A stretch of DNA of 64,000 nucleotides from Ophiosphaerella korrae (lineage: Eukaryota; Ascomycota; Dothideomycetes; Pleosporales; Phaeosphaeriaceae), in contig JALNQF010000008.1 of NCBI GenBank assembly GCA_028456385.1, positions 248,001 to 312,000 on the forward strand. Direction: 5' to 3'. The notes under the pieces were generated by a model, which made no database searches, was not told the origin of the DNA, and worked only from the letters and a program-made list of their open reading frames with translations. The translations under genes and the position numbers were made by a program. This document shows positions 1 through 12,596 of the stretch, in pieces (within the stretch, counting starts at the first letter, position 1; the number at the start of each line of letters is the position of its first letter).

Positions 1-3000
1 TTCGAAGATCTGAATAGTGTTATGTTGTGTTTTCGCCACCGAATATCTCATTTCACTTGTAGTTGTGAAGAATTACTCTAGCAAGGGCTGCCGTAGTAAC
101 TCTGTCAGCCCGATTGATCAAGTGATCGATCCATGTCAAAGCACCTGTACAATTGTCCTGGAGGCTGAACAAGTGGTAGACTATGCTTGTAAGAAGCATG
201 GTCTCAGCTGTTCAGTATAAGAAGTATCAGTTTGGGCACTAATCTCGGTACCGCAAGTATCGGTTCATTCGGAGAATGCAAGTTCCAGTGAAAGATTGTC
301 CGTGCGCCTTGATCTCCCCTAGCCTCTTACAGTTTCTAAGGTTGTCATCACAAACCGCCACAAGCGGTTTCAAGAGTTGTGGGGCTGGCAAATTAGTTGG
401 ACATGGTGTCTGTGCTCTGTCTGCGCAATGTCTGAACTATGTTTGACGCGATTGAATCAGGTCTCTGCCTCCTCGAACTGCCTTGGCGGGTACGGTTAGG
501 CCTTAAGTCGTAGTAACCGAAGGTCACATACTCAAATGAACGTGCTGGCTGAGTAAAGTTCATAACGGAGATCATTCATTGGTGCGGTGATACGCCATAC
601 GATCTCGGGGAATGAAACGGCGACACAATTGGCGCAAAATCCCCCATCAACTTTGGGCAGTTCATCAGCCACGTAGCAATGGGATAATGGCGTAACGCAT
701 TCATCAACGGAAAGGTCCGTTTAAGTGATGGTAACGTAGAAATTAGTAAAGGGTTTTGTATCAGCCACAGAACACCTAGGCAGGGGGTGCCAAAAAGTAT
801 CGACGCTAAAAATGATGATACATCTAGAGAGAGAGAGAGAAAGCAAAATAACAACTGACCGTAAAATTTACCTAGACTTCTATCCATCTCATCAATCTAT
901 AGGGAGATGGAATGCTGTGGCAGGGAAAAAGGTAATCAAGCCAAATGTTACCTGACTTTCTCTCGAACGAAAACCGCACATCTTTTGAAAACATACCCTG
1001 AAGTAAGCACAGATTCATGTGAACACTAGATATACGAGCGTCTTCGTAAGATGCATGGGCCATTGCTAATCTATCAGTTCTCAGGTTACCCATATATTGG
1101 ATCTCAGGTCATCCTACTAGCGTTGCCACTTGTTTCACATCAACGTAAATGCATTGGGGTTAGGAATATTAGGTTAGATTTTACGAAATTACTTGGAATG
1201 ACTGTATGTTTTCCATTTTTCTTTTTTTTTTTTTCGAATCCGCAACCTTGCCAGGGAAGTATCGTTACCCTTTGGATGTCGTGGTGCCCAAAATTACTCG
1301 TCCGTTCTAGCCCAAATGGAACGGCACTAATTAACGTACCATATCGGCATAAAGCGATTGGACATACACCGACTAAGCATGTTCATGGCCTGATGAAATC
1401 ACTAAGTTTGACTAGTAATTCTCGAATACGATTACTGAGTTACGCTCGATATCAATTTGCTAAAACACCAGTGAGTTCAGTTGCATACGTGTGCTAGGCA
1501 CACCCCAGCGCCATAACCACTTTTCAACCTACCTTTCCCCCTAGGCAAAGGTCTCGATGTCATTCAATGAAATCACAAATATTTCCATTTAAGAACCTGA
1601 TTCCGATCTTTGATTTGCTTGTAAACGCTCCTCGACTCAATAAGCTCCGAAGTTTAGCACCTATTCGGCAGTTACGGCCGCTATACGCGCTCAAGTTTGG
1701 CTGGAAAATTCATCAAATATCGCACCATGAAGTTACAGGACGCCAACCTAGGAAAGCTTGGACTTCTGGTTTGTTACTGTAACAAATTACGCAGGGGTTC
1801 GGGGTTCTAGCCTTCCCAGGTTTAGCGAGCAGCCTCCTCACCTGATTCGCATGGTCCGCACCTCCGATTTAGGATTCTTCTACACCGATGCCCGATACCT
1901 CCACATCGGAGATGATCCATGTAGGTATCTGTCGACTCCTCCCTTATCGCCAAATAGTGTGTAACAATAAAGATTGATTGTCAAATGCATGCCAACGTGA
2001 AATCTGGTGGCAAAAATAGAGACGCAATAGAAGTTTGTGCACATGTTCCACCAGCCAAATATCGCAAGAGTGCCGTACGTCACCGATAGGCAATAGCTGC
2101 CAAACGAGATCAGGAGAAAGTTATTGTTACCACAAAGAAGACAGGTCAGACTACGATCAAGTGAAGAAGCAACAGAATAATAATATGGAGTAATATCTGT
2201 ATCAATGAGGAACAGATGAATATGCTTGAATGCTCACTGTGGTCGGATATCTCGAGGGTAGATAAGGTGATACTTCTTATGTGCAAAGAAAAGTAATGGT
2301 TGTTAGATTCAGAATAAAGAGCATATAGCTAGCATCTAGTAACTGCTAATTAGTCTATTAGAGGAATTCTACCTACCATAAACATTGATGCTCATAGTAC
2401 ACATCGCGCAGCTAGGAGGGTGAGAAAGATGATCTCGAGATCAATGTTCTGCCGAGCGTCCTCGCCCCAATGATCACTGTCACTTCGGACACGAGGCTGA
2501 CACTCAAGCCAACTACGGATCGTAGCGTAACACAATTCGTGGTCGTCTTGCTGTTAGGGTTGGCTTGTTGCGAATGGTCTATTTTACCTAGTAATGTATG
2601 CGAAAGTTGTACCGAAATACAGTCCCTCTGTGCCTCTCCTATCGGGCCGCACTGTAGGAACGTATCAAAGGCCTCGATGCTTCTGCATCATAGCAATTCC
2701 CTTACCTAATACAACCTTCATGGCCTCTTATAAAATTATACTCTGCAAGCGAGGTCGCGAGGACTATGAGAAGAATCGAGAGCATGGTGATAGGGTTTGC
2801 TGGGGCCCTTAATGCAATATCGTCGTGATAGGACCCAGGCAGGTGTTACCACAAAATCCACCTCCGCATGTGTTAAAAGGGATCCCGAGGACGTCATATT
2901 CCACGAGTGACAGACGTTTCCAATAATACGGAACCATGGTACTGGTAGTTAGCGGCGACTTGGCATGCTTCTCACAACGCGTCGAAACCGAACCTGAGCG

Positions 3001-3140
3001 GTCAATGCATCCACAAACATCCCTGCCCATCCTTGCCTCATACACTCGAGCTTGCATCACCACTGAGCCGTAGGCAATCCTATTTGTGACACAGGGACAG
3101 CCTGGGATCACCCTTTATCGGTTCCTAATCTTATTCTAAT
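1..3140. other. Gene-poor, low-GC decayed region
   Basis: No reading frame here has a recognisable domain, and all open frames are short and interrupted. Simple-sequence tracts occur: a GA run near 826-842 and a T-rich run at 1216-1234. The base composition is visibly lower in GC than in the gene-rich part of the window. I read it as decayed intergenic or repeat-derived DNA, but I cannot name a transposon family and see no terminal repeats. Confidence 0.5.
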
Positions 3141-3884
3141 TTGTATTCCAGATGCATTGTAACCGCATTGCTCAAGATGAACACTCCCCAGATGGTCACC
3201 TCGGCGCTGGATGACCATCTTTTGGACATGCTAATGCTATGCCGAACTGACAATATTGGAGTAAAACATCAAGTCCCAGCACTTTATCTCAGACTGGGAC
3301 GCATTCTAGAGGCATATGATTTCTGCAAATGGTAAGCTACCACAGGCAAAGACATTACCTACGATTAGGGCGACTACGACCTGCCATAGTTACCTTGATA
3401 CCAGAGATGCAGATGCCTTTGAGCAGATCACGCTCTTCACTGCTAGTGAACGCTTTCTCGAATTATCACATGCTGTTGCCACAACCCTGCTAAAAAAATC
3501 CACCTATTGATAGATCTGTAGTTGCTACAAAAAGCGAGGGAACAGGCCGGACCACGAGTTCCACGAGAAACCCTTGACAGCATTCTACGGCACATCTGCA
3601 ACTCTAGAGTTGCAAGCATTTCGAAAATACCTAAACATGAAGAGCACGTGCCGCTTATGACAAAGCTAATGAACCAAGTAACGCAATTGTTTAATGCCAC
3701 TCAAGCTACAAACCTGTACTTTTGGCCTGCGCTTTTGCATCCAGGTGGGTATCCGAGGGCTCGGCCTATAGCTTGCAGTCGTGGGGCTAAAAGTCATATG
3801 CAAATTGTGTCGCAGTTCAATTACAATTCTTGGGCAGAGACTCCTGATGGAACCGAGGTCATCGAGACACTTTTGAAGCGTTAG
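3141..3884 (+). pseudogene. Broken remnant of a conserved fungal protein of unknown function
   Basis: Three consecutive segments in shifting frames (about 3141-3335, 3316-3510 and 3522-3884) read as one protein-like sequence. The first contains the block VPALYLRLGR...EAYDFCKW, the second DTRDADAFEQITLFTASERF, and the third ends in NSWAETPDGTEVIETLLKR. I recall this order from a family of fungal proteins of unknown function, sometimes found near MYND-finger proteins; that recognition is from memory and tentative. Between segments one and two, a stop codon (TAG) sits where a YDWG-like motif would need TGG. At least two frameshifts and several stops make it a dead copy. The upstream part of the gene is not recognisable. 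Confidence 0.5.
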
Positions 3885-5590
3885 GAAAAAATATCATTGT
3901 TGGGACATCTGAGCCTTTTGCTGACCTATGTGTGATGTTCATAAGGTTGGATATTGCTATATAAATCGACGTAGGTTTCCCTTAGCGCGTCAACCCAATG
4001 ATCTCGCCGGACCTCTATCTAATGAACAATACCGCACATGGGTATTCTCATGACTTCACAAATAATACTAAAACTCTTGAGAACATTTACAGAGAAGATA
4101 TATGATAACCATTGACAGGACAATCTGCTCATAATTCGGAGAAATCGGGCGGTTAGGAGATGGGGAATCTCAAAAAACTTACATTGGATGCTGTTAGTAA
4201 TATTCAGGTGCGCTACTAGGAACACATCCGTCTCGTAATCAATTGAGATTATGCTGGATTAAGATTCTCAAGAACCTGTTGTCCATATAAGATCATTCAT
4301 GGAAGTAAAGATAGCACGAAGGACAGAGAGGAGCAAGTTACCTACGTAAACAGACTTATGAAGCCATAGGCTCGTACTGGATTTTGAGTATATTTGTGAT
4401 TGCTTCTTGTGGAACTTTATTACTACTGCGCTTTACTCTCCCTATGGCCCCATGTTACATATATCTTTTGGCATCTTTCTCAACAATTTGCAAACCAGTT
4501 GGATTGAGTTCTGTCTGCACTGGAAAATTTTGCATCCTCATTCCCCTACGCGGTCTTGCCAGGTAAAGATCTTTACCACGACCTCAGCAACCACCACATA
4601 TGAATTGTTCAAAATGGTTAACTGAAAAATCAACGAGATCAATGGGTGTCCCAACCTGATACACTGTCCTTCAAGTTGTCCAAGACTTGCGCCACGAACA
4701 TGAGCTCGAAGGAATATTATACCTCTCCTACCTAAATGCTCTCAAGCCGGCCTGCGTACGATCAAAAGATGTATTAGTTGACCTAAGTTTAGTCACCATA
4801 CCTAAAAATATTTGAAAGGGGTTAGAAACATACATCCGCCATGCGCTTCGAAAAATGACAAAATTGTTTTTTCATCCCATTGCTGACTTGTGGATTTTCA
4901 AGCCCGGGGGGGGGGGGGGGTTTCCTTCTATAATGCTAGAATAGAAAAAAAAAAAAAAAAAAACTCTAGGGTCAATAGTTGTAGCCGGGCGATAGCTTCC
5001 CTACAGGTAATGCTGTAGTTCCAACGTTGAAAAAAAAATTGTTTCTTGGTTCTATCTTGATATTGTCGCCGAGATGTTATCGTGTCGCGGGAGCTCAGTT
5101 CGATATAGTCGAGAATTTGCTGGATCAGCGCTCTCTGGATCTTACCAATGAGCCTTTATTCAAGTTTCGATGATGTTATCGAGGGAGGATCCGTTCCTCT
5201 TATCTCAATTGCGGCAGTCGTTAGATGGCCGTCATTATTATGAAATGTACTCTGCTATGGTAGACATCTAACGGTGTATTTATTTGCCATTGGTCTACTC
5301 TTAGGTATCATCAAAATTTGCTCGTATAGTTTTGAACTTGTATTTTGGACAAAGAGAACTTTTGCAAATGATTTATAGATACAGAACAAAAAGATATGGA
5401 GGTATGGCTATTGATTCGTAATTTATCAGGTTCTCGTCATGTCGCATAAATCGCGACGCGAGCATTGCTATGTACAATGAATATGAGCAAAACGTAGCTT
5501 TTCAGGAGTTACATGCGAAGAAACAAATGCGCAGGTAGAAACGCTATTCGGAACGACCGTCCGTAGTTAGTCGAGACTTATTTTGTAAAT
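3885..5590. other. Gene-free low-GC stretch with homopolymers
   Basis: No supportable gene. It contains a run of 15 G at 4906-4920, followed 24 bases later by a run of 19 A at 4945-4963. The stretch abuts the broken 3' end of the Zn2Cys6 regulator, so it may be the side of the breakpoint that replaced that gene's second half. This is inference. Confidence 0.45.
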
Positions 5591-7001
5591 CTACCAAGTA
5601 AACGACTGTTGCAAAAGTCTCATTCCGTCGTTCTGAGAGGCTCTACGAATTGAGGCAAAAATTGAGAGAAGTTGGGCAGCCTCAATTCCGCCTTGCTCTT
5701 GCCAAAAGGTTGAAACGGCGGATTGCTGCATTGCCAGTTCGTAGCATGTATCGAGTAGGCCATTGGTACTCTCTGCGGCATCTCGGAGTCGCAATTTCAT
5801 TGCGATAGCCATTGCGAGGAAAACGTGGAATCGCGCCATGGAGACTGAGACAGACAGATCAACATTTAAAGTCATGTGTTGCCCATTCGGGTACACATTC
5901 TCACATAACCGCGCAAAAAGCGGTGGCGAGATACCGTACGCCTGGTACTGAAGAGATTCGATGTACTGGACGAATTCTGCAGTCAAGGTTTCTGCCTCAA
6001 ATCGGCTGGGTAGCGGGGTCGTGACAAGCGCGCGGCTTCGGTCTGTGAAACTCGAGCGCGATGAGCCAGGCGTTGGGCTCTCCGTGTGACTAGGGGCAAA
6101 AATCCCTTGTCGTGGGAGTCGAGGTGCAGGCGCAAGCGGCAGCAAATCATCTTCAACTTCGAGAATGGGGGACATTGCATTTTCGTCGCTGTCGGCCGAT
6201 ACAGAGGTGGCGGATGTTTTCCTCGAGTGGCCTCTGCTGCTCCCTGTTCCTGGATTCAGCTGGCCAGCACTCGCCTGAGCCATGAATTCCCATGATGGCG
6301 CAGTGTGCGGTTCCATTGGTGAAGCGAATGGTTTACTGCCGGCGAGATGCTGCGATATTGAGGCGAAATGTGGAGGAGCACTTGTAGGTGGCATTTCGGG
6401 TGAGGAAGCGCGGGTGGTACCTGACCAGAATGAAGGTACGTCTGAACTGGGTGATGCCACATTTGGGACCTGCTCACATTGATCGATAGAGATGGATGGC
6501 AGACTGCCACTAGCTGAAAACCTCCCAAGATCCAGATCGGCTGCCGTAAATGATGCTGGGAACGCGGTGTCTATATTCAAGTGGGGCGGTGGCGTTTGCC
6601 AATCGAACGAAGTTGGCGTTGTAGCTAACATGCTATGGTCGAGAGACTCCATACCATGCATCGGGGCATTTACATGAGCTGCTAATTGGGCCTCGAGGTG
6701 ATGTATACGGCCCTCCAAGGCCTCTCGATGTTCTCTTTGCATGGGTCAATAACCAGTTTTCAGGGATTGCAGCGTATGCAGTTGAGAATGCGGCTACTAA
6801 CAATGCTACCACTTCCCGTGGCTTTTGTGTTCTCACGCATTGCAATGTGAAGCGTTTACATGTTGTGCATGGTGTTTCGCCGTCGCATTTGATCTTGCGC
6901 CGTCGACAACGCTCACAGGCATTAGAGACGGACTTTCTACGTGGTTGCCAGTCTTTGACAGCAGTAGGAGAGAAGCGAACTGGGCCCTCACCCGCAGGCA
7001 A
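5591..7001 (-). pseudogene. Truncated Zn2Cys6 transcription factor gene
   Basis: The N-terminal part encodes a fungal Zn(II)2Cys6 binuclear cluster with spacing C-x2-C-x6-C-x5-C-x2-C-x6-C (CERCRRRKIKCDGETPC, then TTCKRFTLQC), near 6825-6930. A plausible 75-nt intron (6735-6809) leads into a coiled-coil-like segment (REHREALEGRIHHLEAQL). A long Ser/Pro-rich linker follows, then the start of a fungal-specific transcription factor middle-homology domain. The reading frame stops at 5591, where such proteins normally continue for several hundred residues. No in-frame ATG precedes the cluster. An ATG at 7043 would fit only after a frameshift around 7030. I therefore call a gene that has lost its C-terminal half and probably its start. 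An uncaught 5' exon, or a GTAGAT donor at the very end of the frame, could rescue part of it. Confidence 0.6.
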
Positions 7002-7043
7002 AGAGGCTGCAACAGTCAGCGATCCTCCCTGTGAAGTAGTTGT

Positions 7044-7778
7044 GGGATGGAGGAGCCATACTCAACGGGCACATGGTGGTTATATAGTGTCAAGGGCCGG
7101 GTCCGGGTACTGGGGATTCCGAAAGGCAAAGCGCTGGAATAGACAATAAGCCTGTAGATATCAGGAGATTGGAGCACAAGATGAATGGGAGCAACGGAGG
7201 ACGAGATTTGTGTTTGTTTTACGGTCCGTCTAACATTTTGGTGACAGACTGCGCATGGTGACTAATCGTGTCGGCCTGCCGTGAAGGAAAGCGCTGAGGG
7301 CTGGAGCGACACAGATCTCAGACACCCTGAGCCTCACCAGCTCTCTGCGACAGTGAGCATGACGAGTCTGGGCCATAGGCGAGTGTTTGCGACGGCCGAG
7401 TCATGCACGTCGTCTCGACCTGCCATGCGGTGGTGAAACTTCTGGAAAATGGCAACTGGACGCCATGGGGTGCGGAGGGCCCTCCGCCTTTCTGCCATGC
7501 CTGCGAGGCGGTGCAACGCCTTCGCTGCACGCGCGGAACACCGCGGAGCGTGTCGCCGGTGGGCGAGTCACGCTGACACGACCATGCTGGTGCTAATTAC
7601 CGGCGGTTGATTTGCTACTCTGCCCTGGCCATCCATTGTTCGATGATGTCAACATGAGCGCCTCGCACACTGCCATCCGCATTGGGCCGAGGTTGATCCA
7701 CGCCTAAGGCCACACTCTCCACGATATATCAACACACTGCAGCTGGTATCCCAGAGACATGCACAGGAATTAAATCTC
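7044..7778. other. Intergenic region without recognised gene
   Basis: Short frames only, on both strands, none with domain-like content. It lies between the truncated regulator and the broken FAD oxidase, and it probably includes the former promoter of the regulator. Confidence 0.5.
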
Positions 7779-9682
7779 TCAAACTCGACACAGTGGTCCG
7801 TCGGTTGATTGCACTCCAACGATGCCATTGTCGTTGACAACCCAGCCTTCGCTGCCAACCCCATAGTGGACATAGAACAAGCCTGTTAGGTCGACTTCCT
7901 TCTTGATCTGCAAAAGCCTAGGATAGTTTTTACCCCAGAAAACATTCTGCCAGTCCGTAACTTCCTCCGCTCGGTGACATATCTCGGAGAGGCTTCACGA
8001 TCTTGGCATGGAGCTGCTCAACCCCCACCTTCTACCCTACCGCAGTCTGCTCTGGTATCGAATTGACGGCTACAATCATGCTCTGCTCGTTGCGAAACGC
8101 AGGATTCACCGAGTTTGCATCCTCCTCTCCTTGCTTAGCCGGGTGTTGGTGGTACATATTCAGCATCAACGCATTCTCGATAGCCGCCTTCACTGCTGCA
8201 AAGCTCTGGTTCCGGATGTCCTCAGTAGCACAATTCTCAGTCGGAAGCATACGATTACCAGGAGTGGCACCGGCACCACCAACGAAATGGTTCAGAGTTT
8301 CAAATGTTGCCTGGTAGGCTGGGTAGAAGCTGTCGTAATAAGTAGTATTGGCGTTGAGCTGGATCCCAAGCGATGCACACTTTTCGTAGAAGGGCTTGAT
8401 CAGAGCTTCGTACTCGATAACGGTCTTATCGGTGGCAAAGAAGGGACCCATGGACCACATGTAGGTACTAGGAGCGAGCTCCATGAGAGAGAAGTATGAG
8501 TATGTCTTGGCTGCGTTGTATGTGGGAAAGCTATCAAAAAAAGGGTCTGAATGCCTCCCAAAATACATCTGCAGACACAGTCTCGGATGTCATTAAAGTC
8601 CAGGAGCTTGCGGTGCACCTTAACGACAACAGAAGTAATTACACCAAATGTCCCACCACCGCCACCAAGCAGTGCCCAGTACAGGTCGCTGTTATTAGTC
8701 GGAGTAGCGGTTACGAATCTTCCGTTCGAAGCAACGACTTCAAGTGCAACGACCTGATCAGCGCCGACACCAAACAACCGCATGAGTGGAGAATGGCCAC
8801 CGCCAGCAGAATATCCGCCAGCTACCCCAACAGTAGGGCATATTCCAGCGACAGCCGAGACACCGTACTTGTCAACGGCCTGGTATAGTTCAAAGCCTTG
8901 AACACCAGCGCCGACTTTGAAAACTGGCCCAGAGTAGGCAGATCCCTGGTAGTCTTGAACGTATAGGATCTCTTTCAACCCGTAGGTCCAGATGCTGAGG
9001 GCACCCTTGCCAACAGACCGGCCGTTGTAATCATGACCAGTGTTTTGGACTACCAAGCGAAGGTTGAGTGACCGAACGAGATTGACTGATAGCTGGATCT
9101 GTGCCACATTAGATACTTTTACCGCATACTCGGAGTATCCTCCCTGCGTGCAAGTGCCATTCGCAAAGCTACCCGGCGCTGGGATGGGGCACGTCATTCC
9201 GTAGTACAGAGGGTCCATGAAGGCGCCGTTGTCCTGGTAACTAGCTTTACACGAGGGATGCACACTTCTCAGCATTATAGTTGTCGTACTCGGATTGCTT
9301 ATAACAAGGTGACCCAATCGGGACAATCTTCTCAAGCGCGCCTCCTAGTAAGCGGTCGAAGAGGCTTCATAAGTACCCGCTGGGATATATTGGATCTCTA
9401 GGCATTGTCTTGCAGCGAGCTCAGGGTTGAATTCACGCTATCTGCAAACTGGAAGAGCGATGCATACTCAACGAGATCTGGATTTCTTTGAAGTTCTGCA
9501 ACAACCTTATCAGTAAGTTGAACAGTTTCATTGTTGAATAACGCAATATTGGCCGGACTAAGATTGCTAGCGATGGTCTCTGCAGCAGGCGATACTGGAA
9601 TTGTAAAAGAAGGAACGACTGGGCTCTGTGCTGTGACAATAGCAGCACAGGTCAAAATAGCAGTGAAAAACTTAGCCAGCAT
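7779..9682 (-). pseudogene. Frameshifted secreted FAD-linked oxidoreductase (BBE/VAO family)
   Basis: Starting at the ATG at 9682 there is a signal peptide (MLAKFFTAILTCAAIVTAQ) and a mature N-terminus typical of fungal secreted berberine-bridge/vanillyl-alcohol-oxidase flavoproteins. The rest is present but in several frames. A stop follows DNA at 9398. A separate frame carries FDRLLGGALEKIVPIG. A one-base insertion near 9250 leads into the FAD domain with QNTGHDYNGRS, whose His is the usual covalent flavin site, and GVAGGYSAGGGHS. Further shifts near 8575-8600 lead to the substrate domain. A last shift near 7965-8030 is needed to reach the C-terminal BBE motif WGKNYPRLLQIKKEVD and the end at 7779. 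At least four disruptions argue for a pseudogene rather than introns. The homology order is otherwise complete, so inactivation looks fairly recent. Confidence 0.8.
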
Positions 9683-10740
9683 CTCAAGTGATCAGGTTCC
9701 CTGTAGCGAGGACGAGTTTTTAGATGGATAAACTACAAAATCTCATATTCCCGGCATTCGCGTAGGTTTTATATTATGTGTACACTGAAAGTCCTATCCA
9801 GCGTTATATATTATGGACAAATCGCTACCAATGCGCTAGGTTTGCGAAAGGAGTTTTCCCAGTGTGGTTCCATTAATTTACCAAGCAGTGCTGCAAGTCA
9901 GGAAGCGGACTTCTAGAACGCCATATAGTCGACCACGGAAAAGGATAAATGCGATCTAGGTCTTACTTATGGGTGTATGGAGCCATCGAGTGGGGCGGCA
10001 AAAACTGCATGCCAGGCAGGGCTAAACCACATCATGTAAGCACAGCTAGCATAGGCAGGAAGGTGTTTGACCATCAAACTACGCTTCAGGACCCTGAAGA
10101 GGAACCTTCAGAGCTCCCAAGAACATTTCTTGATTCTGTACATTCGTTTCTCTTCAAAACGTAGCAGTCTTTTCTATCCTGGCTACATGCCAAGCGAAGG
10201 ATGCACATTGCTAGTCCTCCTGCTTGGCGGAAGCAAAGTACCAACGATAAACGTAGTTATATGTGCAGGCATCTCAATACAATAGCATTATGGCTCAGCG
10301 GCTACCGAATACCGGTAGTCGATTTTGGGACTGGTTTAGGATAGCCTTATCGTGATAGCAAAGGCTCCAACGATTCAGTGTTGAGCATACAACCAATCAG
10401 CTGCTCTCAATCTGCCTGGCTGACAGGCTATTGAAGCTGGTCTGCAGTGGTTGAAGAAGCAGCTCAATGACTTCGTCAAATGGAGTTGAGTATTCATTCT
10501 TTCAGCCAGAGCTGCTACGTCTGGAGACTCATATAATAATACACGATATCATAGATGTGAATTCGAATTTCTGCACCAATACAAATAGGCCTAACGCAAT
10601 ACTCTCAGCGCTAGTACAGCCGCCCTAGATCCCGGCCTTCTCGCCGAGGCTGGGAGCGCTATTTCCCGAGGTCCCTCACCTACTTAAGCACAAGACACTC
10701 GTCACCACATCCCATCGTTGGTGGACGATATCATTACAGC
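9683..10740. other. Intergenic region upstream of lactate dehydrogenase
   Basis: No convincing gene. It should contain the promoter of the L-lactate dehydrogenase gene starting at 10741. A short dyad, CTACCG-AATAC-CGGTAG, lies near 10300-10316. Nothing else structured was recognised. Confidence 0.5.
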
Positions 10741-12334
10741 ATGGGATACATCAATGGTGCTGAAGTCGCAAAACATAATAACAAAAAATCGTGTTGGATC
10801 GTACTTGATTCGAAGGTCTACGATGTCACCAAGTTCTACATCGAACATCCAGGTGGGGCACCCATCATATTGAGAAACGCTGGAACGGTAAGTATCCGTT
10901 ATGCACATGAAATTAAATCTCATGATATGCCCAGGATGCAACCAATGAATTCAAAAAGTACCATCCGCTGGATTATCTCAACGACTATCTTCCATCTGAT
11001 GCGTTGCTCGGACCAGTGGACCCAAACACCTTTGGCCAGCTCCGCCAAGTAAAAAATGAAAATGCGATACCATCACCTGAGACAGAGTCCTCTAAAGAAG
11101 TATCCCATGTTTCCATGTGCGTAGTCGCCACCGATTTCGAGAAAGCCGCGAAGGCAGTCCTTCCCCATAAGTCCTACATATATGCTTCCACCTCCGCCAA
11201 CACTGGACTCTCTCTAAAAAGCAACTTGGATGATTGGGGACGTGTCAGCTTCCGCCCCCGCGTAATGCGAGATGTGGGCGATGTAGATACAAGTCGGAAG
11301 ATTTTCGGGCACAGTGCACTGTACCCATTCTACATCAGCCCCATGGGAACAATGGGCGCCATCCATGAAGGAGCCGAGCTAGAGATGTACAAAGGTGCAG
11401 TCAAGAAAGGCGTACATGCTGTAGTCAGCACTGCGAGCACGAAATCAAGTGAGCAGATTATGCAGGGTTTCATAGCCGAGCAAGAAAAGATCAAAGGAGC
11501 AAGCCCAACTAGGCTCTTCTACCAGTACTATATGCCTGTGGATCGGAAGAAAGCGATTGAGTTGATGCGCATTGCCAAGAAGTGTGGATACAAAGGTTTG
11601 TGGATTACAGTCGACGCACCAATGCTCGGCAAGAGAACTGCAGATCGATATTTACAGGCTGAGGAAGCATTAGCGGTAGGCATAGAAGAAGAAATCACTG
11701 CGTCATGGGAAACGGGCAGTGATAGTGCGTTTGCGCCCGCTATGGGCGGAAGAGTCGTGCAAGGACAACTGAGCCCGCACACGACTTGGGAGGATCTGGC
11801 GTGGATAAGAAAGGAATGGGAGGGACCGATCGTGTTGAAAGGTATCCAGTGCGCGGAAGATGCGAAACTCGCAATGGAGTATGGCTGTGATGGGATATTA
11901 CTGAGCAACCATGGTGGACGACAACTGAACACGGCACCTAGCGCGCTAATGACGCTATGTGAGATCCGGATGTACTGTCCGGATGTTTTGAAGAAGCTCG
12001 AGGTGTTCTTGGATGGCGGCCTGAGAGATGGAAGCGATGTATTGAAAGCACTGTGTTTGGGTGCCACGGCAGTGGGCGTTGGTAGACCCTTCTTGTATGC
12101 TCTTGGCGCATATGGATCGAAAGGCGTTGAGAGATGTGTGGATGGTGAGTTTCTAATATCAAGGGACTGTAAAGATACTAATGCATGGTAGTTCTTGCTG
12201 AAGAGCTCCAGACTGGAATGCGGTTACTCGGTATTACGTCGCTCGACCAGTGCAGACCAGAGATGGTTAACGCCAGTCGCTTGTTGAACGAAATATGGCG
12301 ACCCGATCAGTTTAGTACCAGGAGCAAATTGTAG
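10741..12334 (+). CDS. FMN-dependent L-lactate dehydrogenase, cytochrome b2 type
   Basis: Predicted 499-residue protein from three exons: 10741-10887, 10935-12144 and 12192-12334, both introns 47 nt with GTAAGT/GTGAGT donors. Residues 1-90 form a cytochrome b5-like heme domain with the HPGG heme-ligand motif. The rest is the FMN-binding alpha-hydroxy-acid dehydrogenase barrel, with SNHGGRQL (catalytic His) and [14 protein letters not shown] (phosphate binding). Family members oxidise L-lactate to pyruvate and pass electrons to cytochrome c. Yeast Cyb2 acts in the mitochondrial intermembrane space, but this protein starts directly at the heme domain with no obvious presequence. A cytosolic location or another 2-hydroxy-acid substrate is therefore possible. 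The last intron hides in-frame sequence, so the true C-terminus is [20 protein letters not shown] plus a few residues. Confidence 0.9.
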
Positions 12335-12596
12335 TAGATAACCGATGTGAATGCGCAAGACGCCTTCAGCTATGGGCATGCATCACTCCGCGGCCACTTC
12401 TCGACGCCAATCCACCAAGTATCTAAAGTGGTTAGTGATGTGCTAATTCGCGGTCTCTGTGAAAGTATCGAGTTTTCTTGTGCGGGGTTCAACATATTTT
12501 GCCGAACGCAGCCGCTCCACCTATAATGATTGTCCAATGCAATAAAAAATAGAATATCTATATATACAATAACTTGCAAAACCTGCATATTCATTC

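Noticed and set aside
1233..1250. TTCGAATCC resembling a tRNA T-loop
   Set aside because: No matching D-arm, anticodon arm or acceptor pairing in the flanks.
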